Shown: positions 43,267-52,860 of the stretch, piece after piece
Position numbering within the stretch: position 1 is the first letter of the stretch
How the letters are laid out: every line of letters starts with the position of its first letter
Assembly: GCF_002931055.1 (NCBI RefSeq)
Contig: NZ_PSXX01000005.1
Coordinates: 1 to 64,000, forward strand
Reading direction: 5' to 3'
DNA from: Pseudoclavibacter sp. AY1H1
GTDB taxonomy: Bacteria; Actinomycetota; Actinomycetes; Actinomycetales; Microbacteriaceae
DNA length: 64,000 nt
Made by a program: the position numbers and the translations under genes
Notes under the pieces: model-generated
Told to the model about the DNA's origin: nothing
Seen by the model: only the letters and a program-made list of their open reading frames with translations
The model's database searches: none

Positions 43267-44655
43267 CTACTCGGTGGGTGCGTTCTCCTCGGGTGGAGGC
43301 GTCGCCTCGGGCGGATCCGAGGCGATCGCGTCCTGGACGGCGGCGTGGATCGCGGGGATGTCGGGGTTGCCCTGGTCGAAGTTGGGCGGCACGATGTCGA
43401 GTCGCACGCTGTTGCCGCTGCGCGACTTCAGGAGAAGATCGCCCACGTAGCCGATCATGCCCTCCGGGATGTCGGTCTGCACGACCTTCTCGAGCGCATC
43501 CGTCACCGGCCCGATCTTGCCGAGCAGGTTGGTGGGTGTCATCGTCGCCACCATCGCCTCCTGGAGCTGCCGCTGGCGCTCCATGCGGGCGAAGTCGGTC
43601 GTCTCGTAGCGGGAGCGGGCGTACCAGAGGGCCGTCGAGCCGTCCATGTGCTGCTGCCCGACCTCGATGAACTCGGTGGCGGGCGCCCAGCCTGGTGACC
43701 CGTCGTTGTTGATGCCGATGCCCACGCGCTCGGTGACGTTGATGTCGACGCCTCCGAGGGCGTCGATGAGCTCCGTGAAGCCGGCCATGTCGACGAGCAC
43801 GTAGTACTGGATGCTCAGCCCCGTGATGCCCTCGACCGCGTCCCGCATCGCCTCGATGCCGGGCTCCGAGCCATGCTCGGCGGCGTCGGCGTAGCCGCCG
43901 TCCTCGGCGATCGTCGCCTCGGTGTAGACGGAGTTGAGGTAGCAGACGTCGACCGCGCAGCCCTCGTAGAGGTCCGGGTACAGGTCGTGCATGTGCCCCT
44001 CGGAGAAGGGGAAGCTCTCCATCGCCCGCGGGAGGCCGATCGTGGTGAGCTTGCCAGTGAAGGCGTTGAAGCTCATGACACTGATCGAGTCGGGGCGGAG
44101 GCCCTCGCGGTCGGCGCCGCGGTCGCCGCCGAGCATCATGATGTTGATCTGGCCGTCGGCCGGCAGCTGCAGGCCGTTCGACGCGCCGCCGAAGAGCCCC
44201 TCGATGGCGGACTTCCCCTGGTTCGCGACCTGCGACGTGACGGCGGCGAAGACGAGCGGCACGGTGACGAGGACGACGCCGACGATGGCGATGAGCGGCC
44301 GAGCGACCTGCTCGAGCTTGATGATGCGCACGAGGCGGAGCGCATCCAGTCCGCTCACGACCCACATGGCCACGTAGAGCATGAGCACGAGGTGCACCGC
44401 GGTGATGCCGAGCGTGGTGGAGAACACGAACAGCAGTGGCCCGCGCAGCACGAGCGCCATGAGCAGGACCACGAGCACGGCCGCGATGCCGCCGAGCCAG
44501 ATCGAGAGCATGAAGCGCCCGAACTTCCGATTCCCGGCGAGGATCTGCGCGGTTCCCGGGAGGAAGAAGTTCGCGAGGAGCAGCCACCAGGCGCGCCTGG
44601 TCATGAGCTGCGGCGAGCTGGCGTCCGGGTACCGGAGCGGGAGGGTGAGTGTCAT
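43267..44655 (-). CDS. LytR-CpsA-Psr (LCP) family glycan ligase
   Basis: This 462-residue protein has four N-terminal hydrophobic segments (about 20-155) and an extracytoplasmic LCP domain (about 165-420). LCP enzymes transfer undecaprenyl-pyrophosphate-linked glycans to the cell wall. The catalytic Arg/Asp pattern is visible in LRPDSISVMSF near 200 and in YARSRYETTDFARMERQRQ near 340. The C-terminus is Pro/Glu-rich. Extra membrane segments compared with the usual single anchor are typical of some Microbacteriaceae members. It could attach the rhamnan made by the neighbouring locus. It lies 52 nt downstream of purE on the same strand. Confidence 0.92.
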   Translation of the reverse strand: MTLTLPLRYPDASSPQLMTRRAWWLLLANFFLPGTAQILAGNRKFGRFMLSIWLGGIAAVLVVLLMALVLRGPLLFVFSTTLGITAVHLVLMLYVAMWVVSGLDALRLVRIIKLEQVARPLIAIVGVVLVTVPLVFAAVTSQVANQGKSAIEGLFGGASNGLQLPADGQINIMMLGGDRGADREGLRPDSISVMSFNAFTGKLTTIGLPRAMESFPFSEGHMHDLYPDLYEGCAVDVCYLNSVYTEATIAEDGGYADAAEHGSEPGIEAMRDAVEGITGLSIQYYVLVDMAGFTELIDALGGVDINVTERVGIGINNDGSPGWAPATEFIEVGQQHMDGSTALWYARSRYETTDFARMERQRQLQEAMVATMTPTNLLGKIGPVTDALEKVVQTDIPEGMIGYVGDLLLKSRSGNSVRLDIVPPNFDQGNPDIPAIHAAVQDAIASDPPEATPPPEENAPTE

Positions 44656-44707
44656 GTGGTCCTGCGGTCGAGGAGCAAGGGGCGGCGACGGCGGCCGAGG
44701 GGGTGGG

Positions 44708-45250
44708 CTAGAGCGACTGCTTGAGGGCGTCGTTCTTGGCTTCTACGGCGTCGCGCAGTCCGTCACTGTAGTCGGCGAGTCTGGCTGCCAGCGCTTCGTC
44801 AGCTGTGCCGAGGATGCGGGCGGCGAGGATTCCGGCGTTCTTGGCTCCGCCGATGGAGACCGTCGCGACGGGGATGCCTGCAGGCATCTGCACGATCGAG
44901 AGCAGGGAGTCCATGCCGTCGAGGTACTTGAGCGGGACCGGCACGCCGACGACGGGGAGCGTCGTGAGCGAGGCGACCATGCCGGGGAGGTGGGCCGCGC
45001 CTCCCGCTCCGGCGATGATGACGCGGATGCCGCGTTCGCTCGCTCCGCGGCTGTAGCTGACGAGCTTCTCGGGGGTGCGGTGGGCGGAGACGACCTCGAC
45101 CTCGGTGGGGATGCCGAACTCGGCGAGCACGTCGCGAGCTTCGTGCATGACACGCCAGTCGCTGTCGCTTCCCATGATGATGCCGACGAGGGGAGCCTGC
45201 TGCGGGGTGTCGTCTGCGGGCGCGGACGATGCGGTGGGGTGGTCGCTCAT
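44708..45250 (-). CDS. purE: 5-(carboxyamino)imidazole ribonucleotide mutase
   Basis: This 180-residue enzyme converts N5-CAIR to CAIR in purine synthesis. The conserved GSDSDW (27-32), SAHRTPE near 55 and [11 protein letters not shown] near 83 are present. The N-terminal 20 residues are a variable extension. The ATG at 45250 has TACGCT 7 nt upstream, consistent with a leaderless transcript separate from purK, which ends 91 nt upstream. Confidence 0.96.
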   Translation of the reverse strand: MSDHPTASSAPADDTPQQAPLVGIIMGSDSDWRVMHEARDVLAEFGIPTEVEVVSAHRTPEKLVSYSRGASERGIRVIIAGAGGAAHLPGMVASLTTLPVVGVPVPLKYLDGMDSLLSIVQMPAGIPVATVSIGGAKNAGILAARILGTADEALAARLADYSDGLRDAVEAKNDALKQSL

Positions 45251-45257
45251 GCGTGCA

Positions 45258-45263
45258 AGCGTA
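45258..45263 (-). promoter_or_regulatory. -10 box for leaderless purE
   Basis: TACGCT on the minus strand ends 7 nt before the ATG at 45250. Confidence 0.45.
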
Positions 45264-45341
45264 GACGCGGGTGCGCGCGGCTCCGCTGAGGCTGGCCGGT
45301 GACGGCTCGCCTCAGGCCGAGCGCAGCCTCACGGCCTCGCG

Positions 45342-46481
45342 TCAGGATGCGGCGTCGTCGTCGAACGCGGCTGCCGCAGCCCTGGCCCGGTAGGCGACCT
45401 CGTCGAGCTCTGGCCCGGCGACGGTCACGTGCCCCACCTTCCGCCCGGGGCGCGCGGACTTGCCGTAGCTGTGGATCTTCGCGTCGGGATGCGCGTGCAT
45501 GGCCTTCTCGTACCGGTCGCCGTAGCTGCCCTCCTGCGGGCCGCCGAGCACGTTGACCATGACGGCGTGGGGTGCCGTCATGCCGGTGTCGCCGAGGGGG
45601 AGGTCGAGGACGGCGCGGAGGTGCTGCTCGAACTGGCTCGTGGTGGAGCCGTCGATGGTCCAGTGCCCGGAGTTGTGCGGGCGCATCGCGAGCTCGTTGA
45701 CGAGGATGCGCTGATCGGTGGTCTCGAAGAGCTCGACGGCCAGCACGCCGGTGACGTCGAGCCCGAGGGCGACCGACTGGGCGATGGTGGCGGCGACGTA
45801 GCCGAGGCGGTCGTCCGCTCCTTCGGCGCCGGGGGCGGGGGCGAGCACCTCGGCGCAGACGCCGTCGCGCTGCACGGTCTCGACGATCGGCCAGAGGGCG
45901 ATCTCACCGGAGGGGCGACGAGCGACGAGCTGCGCGAGCTCGCGGCGGAAGTCGACGCGCTCCTCGACGAGCAGGGGCTCCCCCGCAGCGAACCAGTCGG
46001 CGCCGTCGGCGCCGGCGCGGACGATGCGGACGCCCTTGCCGTCGTAGCCGCCTCGTGGCGTCTTGAGCACGGCGACGCCGCCGTTGGCGTCGATGAAGGC
46101 CTGCAGCTCCGCCTCGTCGCGCACTTCGGCCCAGTTGGGAATCGGGATGCCGAGCTCCGCGAGGCGGCGGCGCATGAGGAGCTTGTCCTGGGCGTACTGC
46201 AGCGCGTGCGGCCCTGGGCGCACGGCGACGCCGGCGTCGACGAGGCCCCTGAGCACGTCCTGCGGAACGTGCTCGTGGTCGAAGGTGACCACATCCACTC
46301 CGCGCGCGAAGTCGAGCACCTCAGCGAGGACGTGCATGTCGCCGACGGCGGTGACGGCGCGGTCTGCGCTCTCGCCGCGGCCTGCCGCGAAGACCCGCAA
46401 GTCGACGTCGAGCTCGATGGCGGGTGGGAGCATCATTCGTGCGAGCTGCCCGGCTCCGATGACGCCGACGACCTGACCCAT
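45342..46481 (-). CDS. purK: 5-(carboxyamino)imidazole ribonucleotide synthase
   Basis: This 379-residue ATP-grasp enzyme carboxylates AIR with bicarbonate, the step before PurE. GVIGAGQLARMM opens the protein, FDHEHVP lies near 70, KTPRGGYDGKGV near 145 is the ATP-grasp loop and NELAMRPHNSGHWT near 270 is the family signature. ATG 46481 has ACGGAG about 6 nt upstream and the family begins at this point. It is divergent from the GtrA-like gene. Confidence 0.96.
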   Translation of the reverse strand: MGQVVGVIGAGQLARMMLPPAIELDVDLRVFAAGRGESADRAVTAVGDMHVLAEVLDFARGVDVVTFDHEHVPQDVLRGLVDAGVAVRPGPHALQYAQDKLLMRRRLAELGIPIPNWAEVRDEAELQAFIDANGGVAVLKTPRGGYDGKGVRIVRAGADGADWFAAGEPLLVEERVDFRRELAQLVARRPSGEIALWPIVETVQRDGVCAEVLAPAPGAEGADDRLGYVAATIAQSVALGLDVTGVLAVELFETTDQRILVNELAMRPHNSGHWTIDGSTTSQFEQHLRAVLDLPLGDTGMTAPHAVMVNVLGGPQEGSYGDRYEKAMHAHPDAKIHSYGKSARPGRKVGHVTVAGPELDEVAYRARAAAAAFDDDAAS

Positions 46482-46707
46482 GGTTCGCTCCGTTCGAGAG
46501 TGCTGCTGGCAGTCCTGCCGTGAGGGAGTCTGTGCGCTCGCATCGAATTCGACGGCCGGGGAGTTCTCCCCGCCTGCGTTGCAGTGGCAGTGACGTGCCT
46601 TTTGCTCTGACGTGTCTATACTCCGACGAGGGTCACAACTCCCCAACAGTTTATCCTGCTTGCGGCGGCATCATCCACGCAAGTGCCCCACGATGGAGGT
46701 CGAGCGC

Positions 46708-47337
46708 TTGACCAATCGCTCCCGCAAGCACGCAGAGCCGCATCACTCTGAGCCTGAGGATTTCGTCGGCTTCGTCGCCGCGGAGACTGCCGAGTTCGAT
46801 CTGCCTGCGCAGCGGACCTCGCGGAGCCTCTGGGGCCGCATCGTCAACGTGTTCCGACGCATCGCGGCGTCGAAGGGCATGATGGCGCAGCTCATCAACT
46901 TCGGCCTCGTCGGCGGGGTCGGCTTCGTCGTCGACACCGGCCTGTTCAACATCCTCATGCTGACGGTGCTCAACCCCACCGAGGTCGCGCATGGCGCGCT
47001 GTGGGCGAAGGTCATCTCGACGTGCGCGGCGATCGTGACGAACTGGATCGGCAACCGCATCTGGACGTTCCGCCAGCACAAGCGCCAGGACAACTTCCGG
47101 GAGGCGATCGAGTTCTTCGGCGTGAGCCTCGTGGGGCTCGGCATCGGCCTGCTCCCGATCTGGTTCACGAATGCCGTGCTCGACAACCACTCGTGGATCG
47201 CCTACAACATCGCGAACCTCGTCGGAATCGGCCTCGGCGCGATCTTCCGCTTCATCCTGTACCGCTTCTGGGTGTTCTCCCCCAAGCGCGTCGCGGAGAT
47301 GCAGCAGAAGGACGGCACCGCAGTAGAGGCCAGCTGA
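46708..47337 (+). CDS. GtrA-like membrane protein
   Basis: This 209-residue protein has a hydrophilic N-terminus (about 1-60) and four hydrophobic segments carrying the GtrA pattern GVGFVVDTGLFNIL and NWIGNRIWTFRQH. GtrA proteins are thought to move polyprenyl-phosphate sugars across the membrane. The start is most likely TTG 46708, because GGAGGT lies 7 nt upstream; that site overlaps the in-frame ATG at 46693, which has no good ribosome site itself. A -10-like TATACT lies about 90 nt upstream. It ends at a terminator shared with the convergent PH-domain gene. Confidence 0.88.
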   Translation: MTNRSRKHAEPHHSEPEDFVGFVAAETAEFDLPAQRTSRSLWGRIVNVFRRIAASKGMMAQLINFGLVGGVGFVVDTGLFNILMLTVLNPTEVAHGALWAKVISTCAAIVTNWIGNRIWTFRQHKRQDNFREAIEFFGVSLVGLGIGLLPIWFTNAVLDNHSWIAYNIANLVGIGLGAIFRFILYRFWVFSPKRVAEMQQKDGTAVEAS

Positions 47338-47367
47338 CCTCGTCTGCCGAGCGATCGGCGGGCTGCC

Positions 47368-47399
47368 AAGAGCCGCGGGCACTCCTGCCCGCGGCTCTT
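47368..47399. terminator. bidirectional terminator, GtrA-like versus PH-domain gene
   Basis: AAGAGCCGCGGGC (47368-47380) and GCCCGCGGCTCTT (47387-47399) form a perfect 13-bp stem with a 6-nt loop. Confidence 0.9.
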
Positions 47400-47462
47400 C
47401 GCGTCTGCGGCCCTCTGCGAGCCCGTGTCGGGGAGGAGCGACGGGTCCCGGCGCTCGGGCGG

Positions 47463-48203
47463 CTACGGCCCGCTGAGCTCCCGGATGCACGCGGCAACGG
47501 TGTTGGCGCTCGGCACGTCGATGAGTCTGAGGCGGTGGCCGGAGACCGAGGTGATGACGATCGTCCCCGAGCGGAACATCGCCTGCCAGAGGTTGCGCCG
47601 GACCGTGACGTCGACGATCGCGTTCATGTAGATCTCGCGGGTCTCGCTCGTCAGGGTGCCCTGCGAGAGCACGATGCGGTGCGTGGTGATCCTGTTGCGT
47701 GCCTGGAGCCAGACCACGATGGGCACGATGCCGAGGAGGACGATCGCGGCGAGCGAGATGAGCAGCCACGCGTGGCGGGCCCCGATCGTCGTCTCCTGCA
47801 GGGCACCGAGGTTGTAGCCGGCGGCCGCGAAGCCGATGATGAGGACGATCGACGGCAGCATCAGACGGCGTCCGTGCCTGCGCACTCGCATGATCGTCCG
47901 CTCCGGCAGCCGCATGCCGAGCGGCTCGTAGTGCCGCTGCTGGGGGCTTTCCGGCTGAGCGGGGAACTGCTGACCGTACTGCTGTCCGGAGTGGTAGTGG
48001 TGCCGGTCTGGCGCGGCTCGCTGCTGGACCTGCGCGTACTCGTGGTGCGGCGGTGCCGCCTGCTGTCGAGGCGCGTGGTTGACGGCATGCTGCGCACCCT
48101 GGGGCGGTGCGCCGTACTGCTGCGCACCGGACTGCTGCGCGTCGGGAGCGCCGAAGATCTGGTCCCAGGACTGCTCGCTCGGATGCGGTGGGCGGCCGCG
48201 CAT
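47463..48203 (-). CDS. PH-domain (bPH2/DUF304-type) membrane protein
   Basis: This 246-residue protein has a long Gln/Pro/His-rich cytoplasmic N-terminus (about 1-95), two membrane segments (about 118-165) and a C-terminal bacterial PH-like domain (RNRITTHRIVLSQGTLTSETREIYMNAIVDVTV). It is conserved next to birA in actinobacteria; its function is unknown. Its start overlaps the birA stop (TGATG), so the two are co-transcribed. The low-complexity N-terminus suggests an interaction surface. Confidence 0.87.
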   Translation of the reverse strand: MRGRPPHPSEQSWDQIFGAPDAQQSGAQQYGAPPQGAQHAVNHAPRQQAAPPHHEYAQVQQRAAPDRHHYHSGQQYGQQFPAQPESPQQRHYEPLGMRLPERTIMRVRRHGRRLMLPSIVLIIGFAAAGYNLGALQETTIGARHAWLLISLAAIVLLGIVPIVVWLQARNRITTHRIVLSQGTLTSETREIYMNAIVDVTVRRNLWQAMFRSGTIVITSVSGHRLRLIDVPSANTVAACIRELSGP

Positions 48204-49075
48204 CAGGCCCCGTTCTCTGGGCGGACCCGCTCGACGTCCCCGGCCGCGACGGACCTGGTCTCCCCGTCATCGCCTCTGATCACGAGGTGCCCTTCCGGCG
48301 TGAGCTCGGTCGCGAAGCCGTGCAGGATCTCGCCAGACGGCAGCGTGGCTGCGACGCGGGCGCGGAAGGTCGAGCAGACGTCGCTCAGCTCGCCGTGGGC
48401 TCCGCTCGCGATGGCATCGCCGCGAGTCTCGCGCAGCGCTTCGAGCCTCGCCACGAACTCGGAGAGGTACGCGGGGAGGAGCTCCGCCGGGTGCGGCGGG
48501 AGCATTCCCGCCAGCGCGAGCGAGGTGGCGTGAGGTGTGGGCAGCTCTTCGGCCTGCAGGGTGATGTTGACGCCGGTGCCGACGACGCAGGACAGCTCAC
48601 CGTCGCGCGTTCCGAGGACACGCCCCAGGATGCCGGCGACCTTGCGTCCGTCGATCTGGACATCGTTCGGCCACTTGATCTCGACGCGACCGGAGTGCTC
48701 GTCCGGTCGGAAGCCGGGGGCCGGTGGTGACAGCTCGAGGATGGCACTGCGGAGTGCGAGTCCCGCGATGAGGGGCAGCCAGCCCAGGATGCGGGGGGCT
48801 GCCTCGTCGTCGGCGAGGCGCACGAGGGTCGAGGCTGCGAGGCATTTTCCGCGCGGGGAGATCCATTCACGGCCGTGACGGCCGACGCCGGCGGTCTGGG
48901 CGTAGGTGACGAGGGTGCTGAGGGCCGGGTTCTGGCTGGCCTCTCCCCCGGTGCGCTCCCAGATGTCGGCGAGCACGTCGTTGGTCGAGGTCGCCTCCGG
49001 GACGGAGATGAGGCGCAGCTCGGTGCCAGCGGCACGCCCTCCGAGGAGGAGCTGGGTGATGGCAGGGGTGCTCAC
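48203..49075 (-). CDS. birA: biotin-[acetyl-CoA-carboxylase] ligase
   Basis: This 290-residue enzyme attaches biotin to the carboxyl-carrier subunit of acyl-CoA carboxylases. The signature GVGRHGREWISPRGK near 77 and KWPNDVQIDGRKVAGIL near 145 are the biotinyl-AMP-binding motifs. No N-terminal DNA-binding domain is present, so it is a monofunctional ligase. The start is GTG 49075, overlapping the stop of the upstream small membrane protein (GTGA). It lies next to accD and accE, whose complex it serves. Confidence 0.94.
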   Translation of the reverse strand: MSTPAITQLLLGGRAAGTELRLISVPEATSTNDVLADIWERTGGEASQNPALSTLVTYAQTAGVGRHGREWISPRGKCLAASTLVRLADDEAAPRILGWLPLIAGLALRSAILELSPPAPGFRPDEHSGRVEIKWPNDVQIDGRKVAGILGRVLGTRDGELSCVVGTGVNITLQAEELPTPHATSLALAGMLPPHPAELLPAYLSEFVARLEALRETRGDAIASGAHGELSDVCSTFRARVAATLPSGEILHGFATELTPEGHLVIRGDDGETRSVAAGDVERVRPENGA

Positions 49076-49515
49076 TGGGCGCCCGCGATCGCCGAGCCGA
49101 TGAACGACAGGTACACGAAGGTCATCACGACCGAGGCGAGGACGGCGACGAAGAGGGTGACGAGGGCGATGATCGCGAGCACCTTCGAGCGACGCTTCTG
49201 CCAGAGCGCGACGATCGCGAGCACGAAGGCGACGGCCGCGATGGAGAGCGCGAGCGCGATGTTGAGCACGGGGACCGGAATGAACGCGAGGACGAGGGAG
49301 AGCGCGGCGACGCCGAGCGCCCACCTGCCCCAGATACTCCGTCGCGAGAGTTCGGGCGCGGTGCCCGCCTCGCCTCGGATGCTCGCGTCGTACGGCGCCA
49401 TGGGCGCGCTCGACGGCAGCAGGCACTGCTGCGCCTGGGTATCCGGTGCCAGCGGTACGACCTCGGCGCCTGCCCTGGGCGCGGCCCCGTTCGGTGCGCC
49501 AGTCCCCTGAGTCAT
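49072..49515 (-). CDS. small membrane protein (DUF4190-like)
   Basis: This 147-residue protein has a Pro/Ala-rich N-terminus (about 1-60) and hydrophobic segments near 67-85, 88-105 and 113-140. I do not recognise a specific function; DUF4190-type proteins are small actinobacterial membrane proteins. The ATG at 49515 has GAGAGG 8 nt upstream. It is coupled to birA by GTGA overlap and divergent from accD. Confidence 0.72.
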   Translation of the reverse strand: MTQGTGAPNGAAPRAGAEVVPLAPDTQAQQCLLPSSAPMAPYDASIRGEAGTAPELSRRSIWGRWALGVAALSLVLAFIPVPVLNIALALSIAAVAFVLAIVALWQKRRSKVLAIIALVTLFVAVLASVVMTFVYLSFIGSAIAGAQ

Positions 49516-49612
49516 GCCGCCAACCTCTCAAATGTCGTGCGTCGTGCGTCTCTCTTGCACTTCACCGGGGAATCAGGCTAACCCGTGCGGCCGAATATGA
49601 GCCGCCGCCCGG

Positions 49613-49618
49613 TAAAGT
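49613..49618 (+). promoter_or_regulatory. -10 box for leaderless accD-accE transcript
   Basis: TAAAGT ends 7 nt before the GTG at 49626. Confidence 0.5.
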
Positions 49619-49625
49619 GACGCGG

Positions 49626-51239
49626 GTGAACTCCGCACCACTTGACTCCTCAGCGTCCGGTCCGACCCCTACGAGCACGGCTGACAAGATCGCCGACCTC
49701 AGGGCCCGCCATGCGGAAGCAGTGACGCAGGCGGAGGAGGTGTCTGCGAAGAAGCAGCACGCGAAGGGCAAGAAGACCGCACGGGAGCGCATCCTCGAGC
49801 TGCTCGACCCGGGCTCCTTCGTGGAGCTCGACGAGTACGTCCGGCACCGGACGACGGCATTCGGCATGGATGCCCGCCGCCCGTACGGCGACGCGGTCAT
49901 CACGGGAACGGGCACGATCCACGGCCGCGGTGTCGCCGTCTACTCGCAGGACTTCACGACGTTCGGCGGCTCGCTCGGCGAGGTCGCGGGCGAGAAGATC
50001 ATCAAGATCATGGACCACGCCATGAAGGTTGGGGTGCCGATCATCGGCATGCTCGACTCGGGCGGCGCGCGCATCCAGGAGGGTGTCGTCGCGCTCGGGA
50101 AGTACGGCGAGATCTTCCGACGCAACACGCAGGCCTCCGGTGTGATCCCGCAGATCTCCATCGTCATGGGCCCCGCAGCCGGCGGCGCCGTGTACTCCCC
50201 TGCGCTCACCGACTTCGTCATCATGGTCGACAAGACGAGCCACATGTTCGTGACGGGACCTGACGTCATCAAGACGGTCACCGGCGAGGAGGTGGGCTTC
50301 GAGGAGCTCGGCGGCGCGCTCGCGCACAACCGCACCTCTGGCGTCTCCCACTACCTGGCCGCGGATGAGGACGACGCCCTCGACTACGCGCGCCAGCTCC
50401 TCTCGTTCCTGCCGGACAACAACCAGGCCGAGCTGCCGAGCTACGACATCGAGACGGAGCTCGAGATCACGGATCTCGACAAGAAGCTCAACACGGTCAT
50501 CCCCGACTCCCCGAACCAGCCGTACGACGTGAAGCAGGTCATCGAGCTCATCGTCGACGACGGCGACTTCCTCGAGGTCCAGCCGCTCTTCGCCCCCAAC
50601 ATCATCATCGGCTTCGCGCGCGTCGACGGCACCTCCGTCGGCATCGTCGCGAACCAGCCGAGCGCGATGGCGGGCACGTTGAACATCGAGGCCGGCGAGA
50701 AGGCGTCCCGCTTCGTGCGCTTCTGCGACGCGTTCTCGATCCCGATCCTCACGCTCGTGGACGTGCCTGGCTACCTGCCCGGCACCGACCAGGAGTGGTC
50801 CGGGGTCATCCGCCGCGGCGCGAAGCTGCTGTACGCGTACGCGGAGGCGACAGTGCCGCTCGTGACCGTCATCCTGCGCAAGGCGTACGGCGGCGCGTAC
50901 ATCGTCATGGGCTCGAAGCAGCTCGGCGCCGACCTGAACTTCGCGTGGCCGACCGCCGAGATCGCCGTCATGGGCGGCCAGGGTGCCGTGAACATCCTGT
51001 ACCGGGGCGAGATCAAGCGGGCCGAGGAGGCGGGCGAGGACGTCGCCGCCGTGCGCACGCGCCTCGCGAACGAGTACACGTACAACGTCGCGTCTCCCTT
51101 CCTGGCTGCCGAGCGCGGCGAGCTCGACTCGGTCATCGAGCCCGCGTCGACCCGAGTCATCGTCGCGAAGGCGCTGCGCACGCTGCGCACGAAGCGCGCA
51201 TCGCTGCCCCCCAAGAAGCACGGGAACATCCCACTGTGA
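49626..51239 (+). CDS. acyl-CoA carboxylase beta (carboxyltransferase) subunit
   Basis: This 537-residue subunit transfers carboxyl groups from carboxybiotin to propionyl-CoA or acetyl-CoA. Both crotonase-like halves are present; the oxyanion-forming GG pairs are visible in [16 protein letters not shown] near 180 and in [19 protein letters not shown] near 420. It matches the AccD5/PccB group. The start GTG 49626 with TAAAGT at 7 nt is chosen because family members start near here and no Shine-Dalgarno sequence is seen. The stop overlaps the accE start (GTGA). The biotin-carrying alpha subunit is not in the window. Confidence 0.95.
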   Translation: MNSAPLDSSASGPTPTSTADKIADLRARHAEAVTQAEEVSAKKQHAKGKKTARERILELLDPGSFVELDEYVRHRTTAFGMDARRPYGDAVITGTGTIHGRGVAVYSQDFTTFGGSLGEVAGEKIIKIMDHAMKVGVPIIGMLDSGGARIQEGVVALGKYGEIFRRNTQASGVIPQISIVMGPAAGGAVYSPALTDFVIMVDKTSHMFVTGPDVIKTVTGEEVGFEELGGALAHNRTSGVSHYLAADEDDALDYARQLLSFLPDNNQAELPSYDIETELEITDLDKKLNTVIPDSPNQPYDVKQVIELIVDDGDFLEVQPLFAPNIIIGFARVDGTSVGIVANQPSAMAGTLNIEAGEKASRFVRFCDAFSIPILTLVDVPGYLPGTDQEWSGVIRRGAKLLYAYAEATVPLVTVILRKAYGGAYIVMGSKQLGADLNFAWPTAEIAVMGGQGAVNILYRGEIKRAEEAGEDVAAVRTRLANEYTYNVASPFLAAERGELDSVIEPASTRVIVAKALRTLRTKRASLPPKKHGNIPL

Positions 51240-51481
51240 GCCAGGAGCAGATCCCCTCGCACGTCGGCCTCGAGCACATCGTGCGCACCGTCAGCGGCAA
51301 CCCCACCGAGGACGAGCTCGCGGCGGCCACGCTTGTGCTCGCCTCGATGATCGAGTCAGCGCAGGACCTCGACCGGCCCCGCGACATCGTCAAGCGCCGC
51401 ACGGCGTGGCAGCTCTCGCAGCGCAGCATGCGCGGCGGCGGCTCCGCGAGCGATCCGTTCGGCGGCTCCTACCGGAGCTGA
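51236..51481 (+). CDS. accE: acyl-CoA carboxylase epsilon subunit
   Basis: This 81-residue actinobacterial subunit stabilises the alpha-beta carboxylase complex. The conserved pattern [19 protein letters not shown] near residue 18 is the family hallmark. The C-terminus ([14 protein letters not shown]) is short and Gly/Ser-rich. GTG 51236 overlaps the accD stop, so the two are made together. The next gene starts 10 nt downstream. Confidence 0.93.
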   Translation: MSQEQIPSHVGLEHIVRTVSGNPTEDELAAATLVLASMIESAQDLDRPRDIVKRRTAWQLSQRSMRGGGSASDPFGGSYRS

Positions 51482-51491
51482 TCGCAGCCGC

Positions 51492-52238
51492 ATGCGAACC
51501 GAGCGATCCTCTGGCGGGTTCATGTTCGCCCTCGTCGCCCTGCTTGCAGTGGCGCTGGTGTTCGCGACCCCCGCTGGTGTGCCCTCGAACGACGAGGGTG
51601 GCGCGCCTGCGGCAGAGCCGTGGAGCGCTGACGGCGTCCGCGAGTGGTTCGAGGTCAACGTCTTCGGCACGCAGAGCCGTTTCGAGCCGGTCGTCGTCCC
51701 GCCGGAGGATGCGCAGAGCGCCTCGCTGAGCTACTCGCCACTCGTCACGGCCCCCATCGGCCCGTGGCCAGAGGGAGAGGCTGGCATCGACGCCTTCATC
51801 GCGGCATCCGGTGTTCCTGCGACCTGGGCTGCCGACGGCCAGACGGCCTGCCCGGAGGACGCGCAGGCCTGCACGAAGCAGTCCTGGTGCGAGGGCGGCG
51901 GTTGCCCGGTCGAGCCGCCGACCGCCAGCATCCATCTGCGGGCGGATGATGCGACGCTGTTCCCGACGATCACCGATGCGGGCGCGTCGGTCCTGATCCA
52001 CGAGCTGGGCCACGCGCAGCAGGCCTACGTCTTCCCGAACCCGGACGAGATGGTCCGCGTGCTGGAAGAGGAGGGCTACGGGCAGTTCTCCGGCTGGGAC
52101 GGCAACGCGGTCCCCGCGGTCGAGGGGCATGCTGAGTGCTACACGCAGGCGCTCATCGCCAGCTCAGCGTATTTCGCAGACTGCCCGGTCGATCGCAAGG
52201 AGCGCGCCGTCGCGCTGCTGCTCGAGAAGCGGTCCTGA
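51492..52238 (+). CDS. secreted zincin-like protein with HELGH motif
   Basis: This 248-residue protein has an N-terminal hydrophobic signal segment (about 9-28) and an extracytoplasmic domain containing HELGH at 170-174 and a downstream VEGHAECYTQALI (Glu211/Glu215) that could supply the third zinc ligand. Six cysteines (120, 127, 133, 138, 216, 231) could form three disulfides. I do not recognise a named peptidase family. ATG 51492 lies 10 nt after accE, with GGAG about 11 nt upstream inside the accE end, so it is probably co-transcribed. The link to fatty-acid carboxylation is not obvious. Confidence 0.72.
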   Translation: MRTERSSGGFMFALVALLAVALVFATPAGVPSNDEGGAPAAEPWSADGVREWFEVNVFGTQSRFEPVVVPPEDAQSASLSYSPLVTAPIGPWPEGEAGIDAFIAASGVPATWAADGQTACPEDAQACTKQSWCEGGGCPVEPPTASIHLRADDATLFPTITDAGASVLIHELGHAQQAYVFPNPDEMVRVLEEEGYGQFSGWDGNAVPAVEGHAECYTQALIASSAYFADCPVDRKERAVALLLEKRS

Positions 52239-52293
52239 ATCGCCCACTTTGTCGCTACAGTGAGCGAAAACCACCGAACTTCCAGGAGAGATC

Positions 52294-52827
52294 ATGGCGA
52301 AGACCAGCGTCACATCAGCGTTCGCGATCGGAGCCCTCGTGCTCCTCGGGTTCGGCCTCACCGGCTGCTCCGCTGCCCAGGAGATCGCGGAATCGGTCGA
52401 GGGCGAGATGTCCGGCGGCGAGAGCGAGGTCCGCGACGGCGAGACGCAGGAGGTCACCGAGTCGGGTGACCTCGACGTCTTCAAGCTCGCCGTGGGTGAC
52501 TGCTTCAACGACGCCGGCAGCACCACGGTCAGCGAGATCCCGGTCGTGCCGTGCTCCGACCCACACGACTACGAGGTGTACTTCGAGGTCGAGATGCCCG
52601 GGGGCGAGTACCCCGGCGACGAAGCCATCAGCGCGCAGGCGGACACCGACTGCACGGCGCAGTTCGCGACCTTCGTCGGGCTTTCCTACGAGGAGAGCTC
52701 GCTGAACTTCAGCTACCTCACTCCCACCCAGCAGAGCTGGGATGGCGCCGATGACCGTCTCATCCAGTGCATCATCATCGACGATGCTGCGCAGACGACG
52801 GGCAGCCTCGCCGGCGCCGCTCGCTAG
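52294..52827 (+). CDS. septum-formation domain lipoprotein
   Basis: This 177-residue lipoprotein has the lipobox LTGC (Cys25) after a hydrophobic signal, an acidic linker (27-60) and a septum-formation (PF13845-type) domain recognisable from AVGDCFNDAGSTTVSEIPVV and PCSDPHDYEVYFEVEMPGG. Relatives are linked to cell division in actinobacteria; the biochemical role is unknown. ATG 52294 has AGGAGA 5 nt upstream. A TACAGT -10-like element lies at 52256-52261. The gene is closed by a very stable terminator. Confidence 0.85.
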   Translation: MAKTSVTSAFAIGALVLLGFGLTGCSAAQEIAESVEGEMSGGESEVRDGETQEVTESGDLDVFKLAVGDCFNDAGSTTVSEIPVVPCSDPHDYEVYFEVEMPGGEYPGDEAISAQADTDCTAQFATFVGLSYEESSLNFSYLTPTQQSWDGADDRLIQCIIIDDAAQTTGSLAGAAR

Positions 52828-52860
52828 GACGCCCTGGTCTCTCTGCTCGACGGAGACCGT

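Noticed and set aside
41658-43670. 670-codon open frame through the repeats and the DUF559 gene
   Set aside because: It runs out of frame with the nuclease-like gene; its recurring GW-x-S/P...M...PSG text is produced by the GGATGG palindromes.
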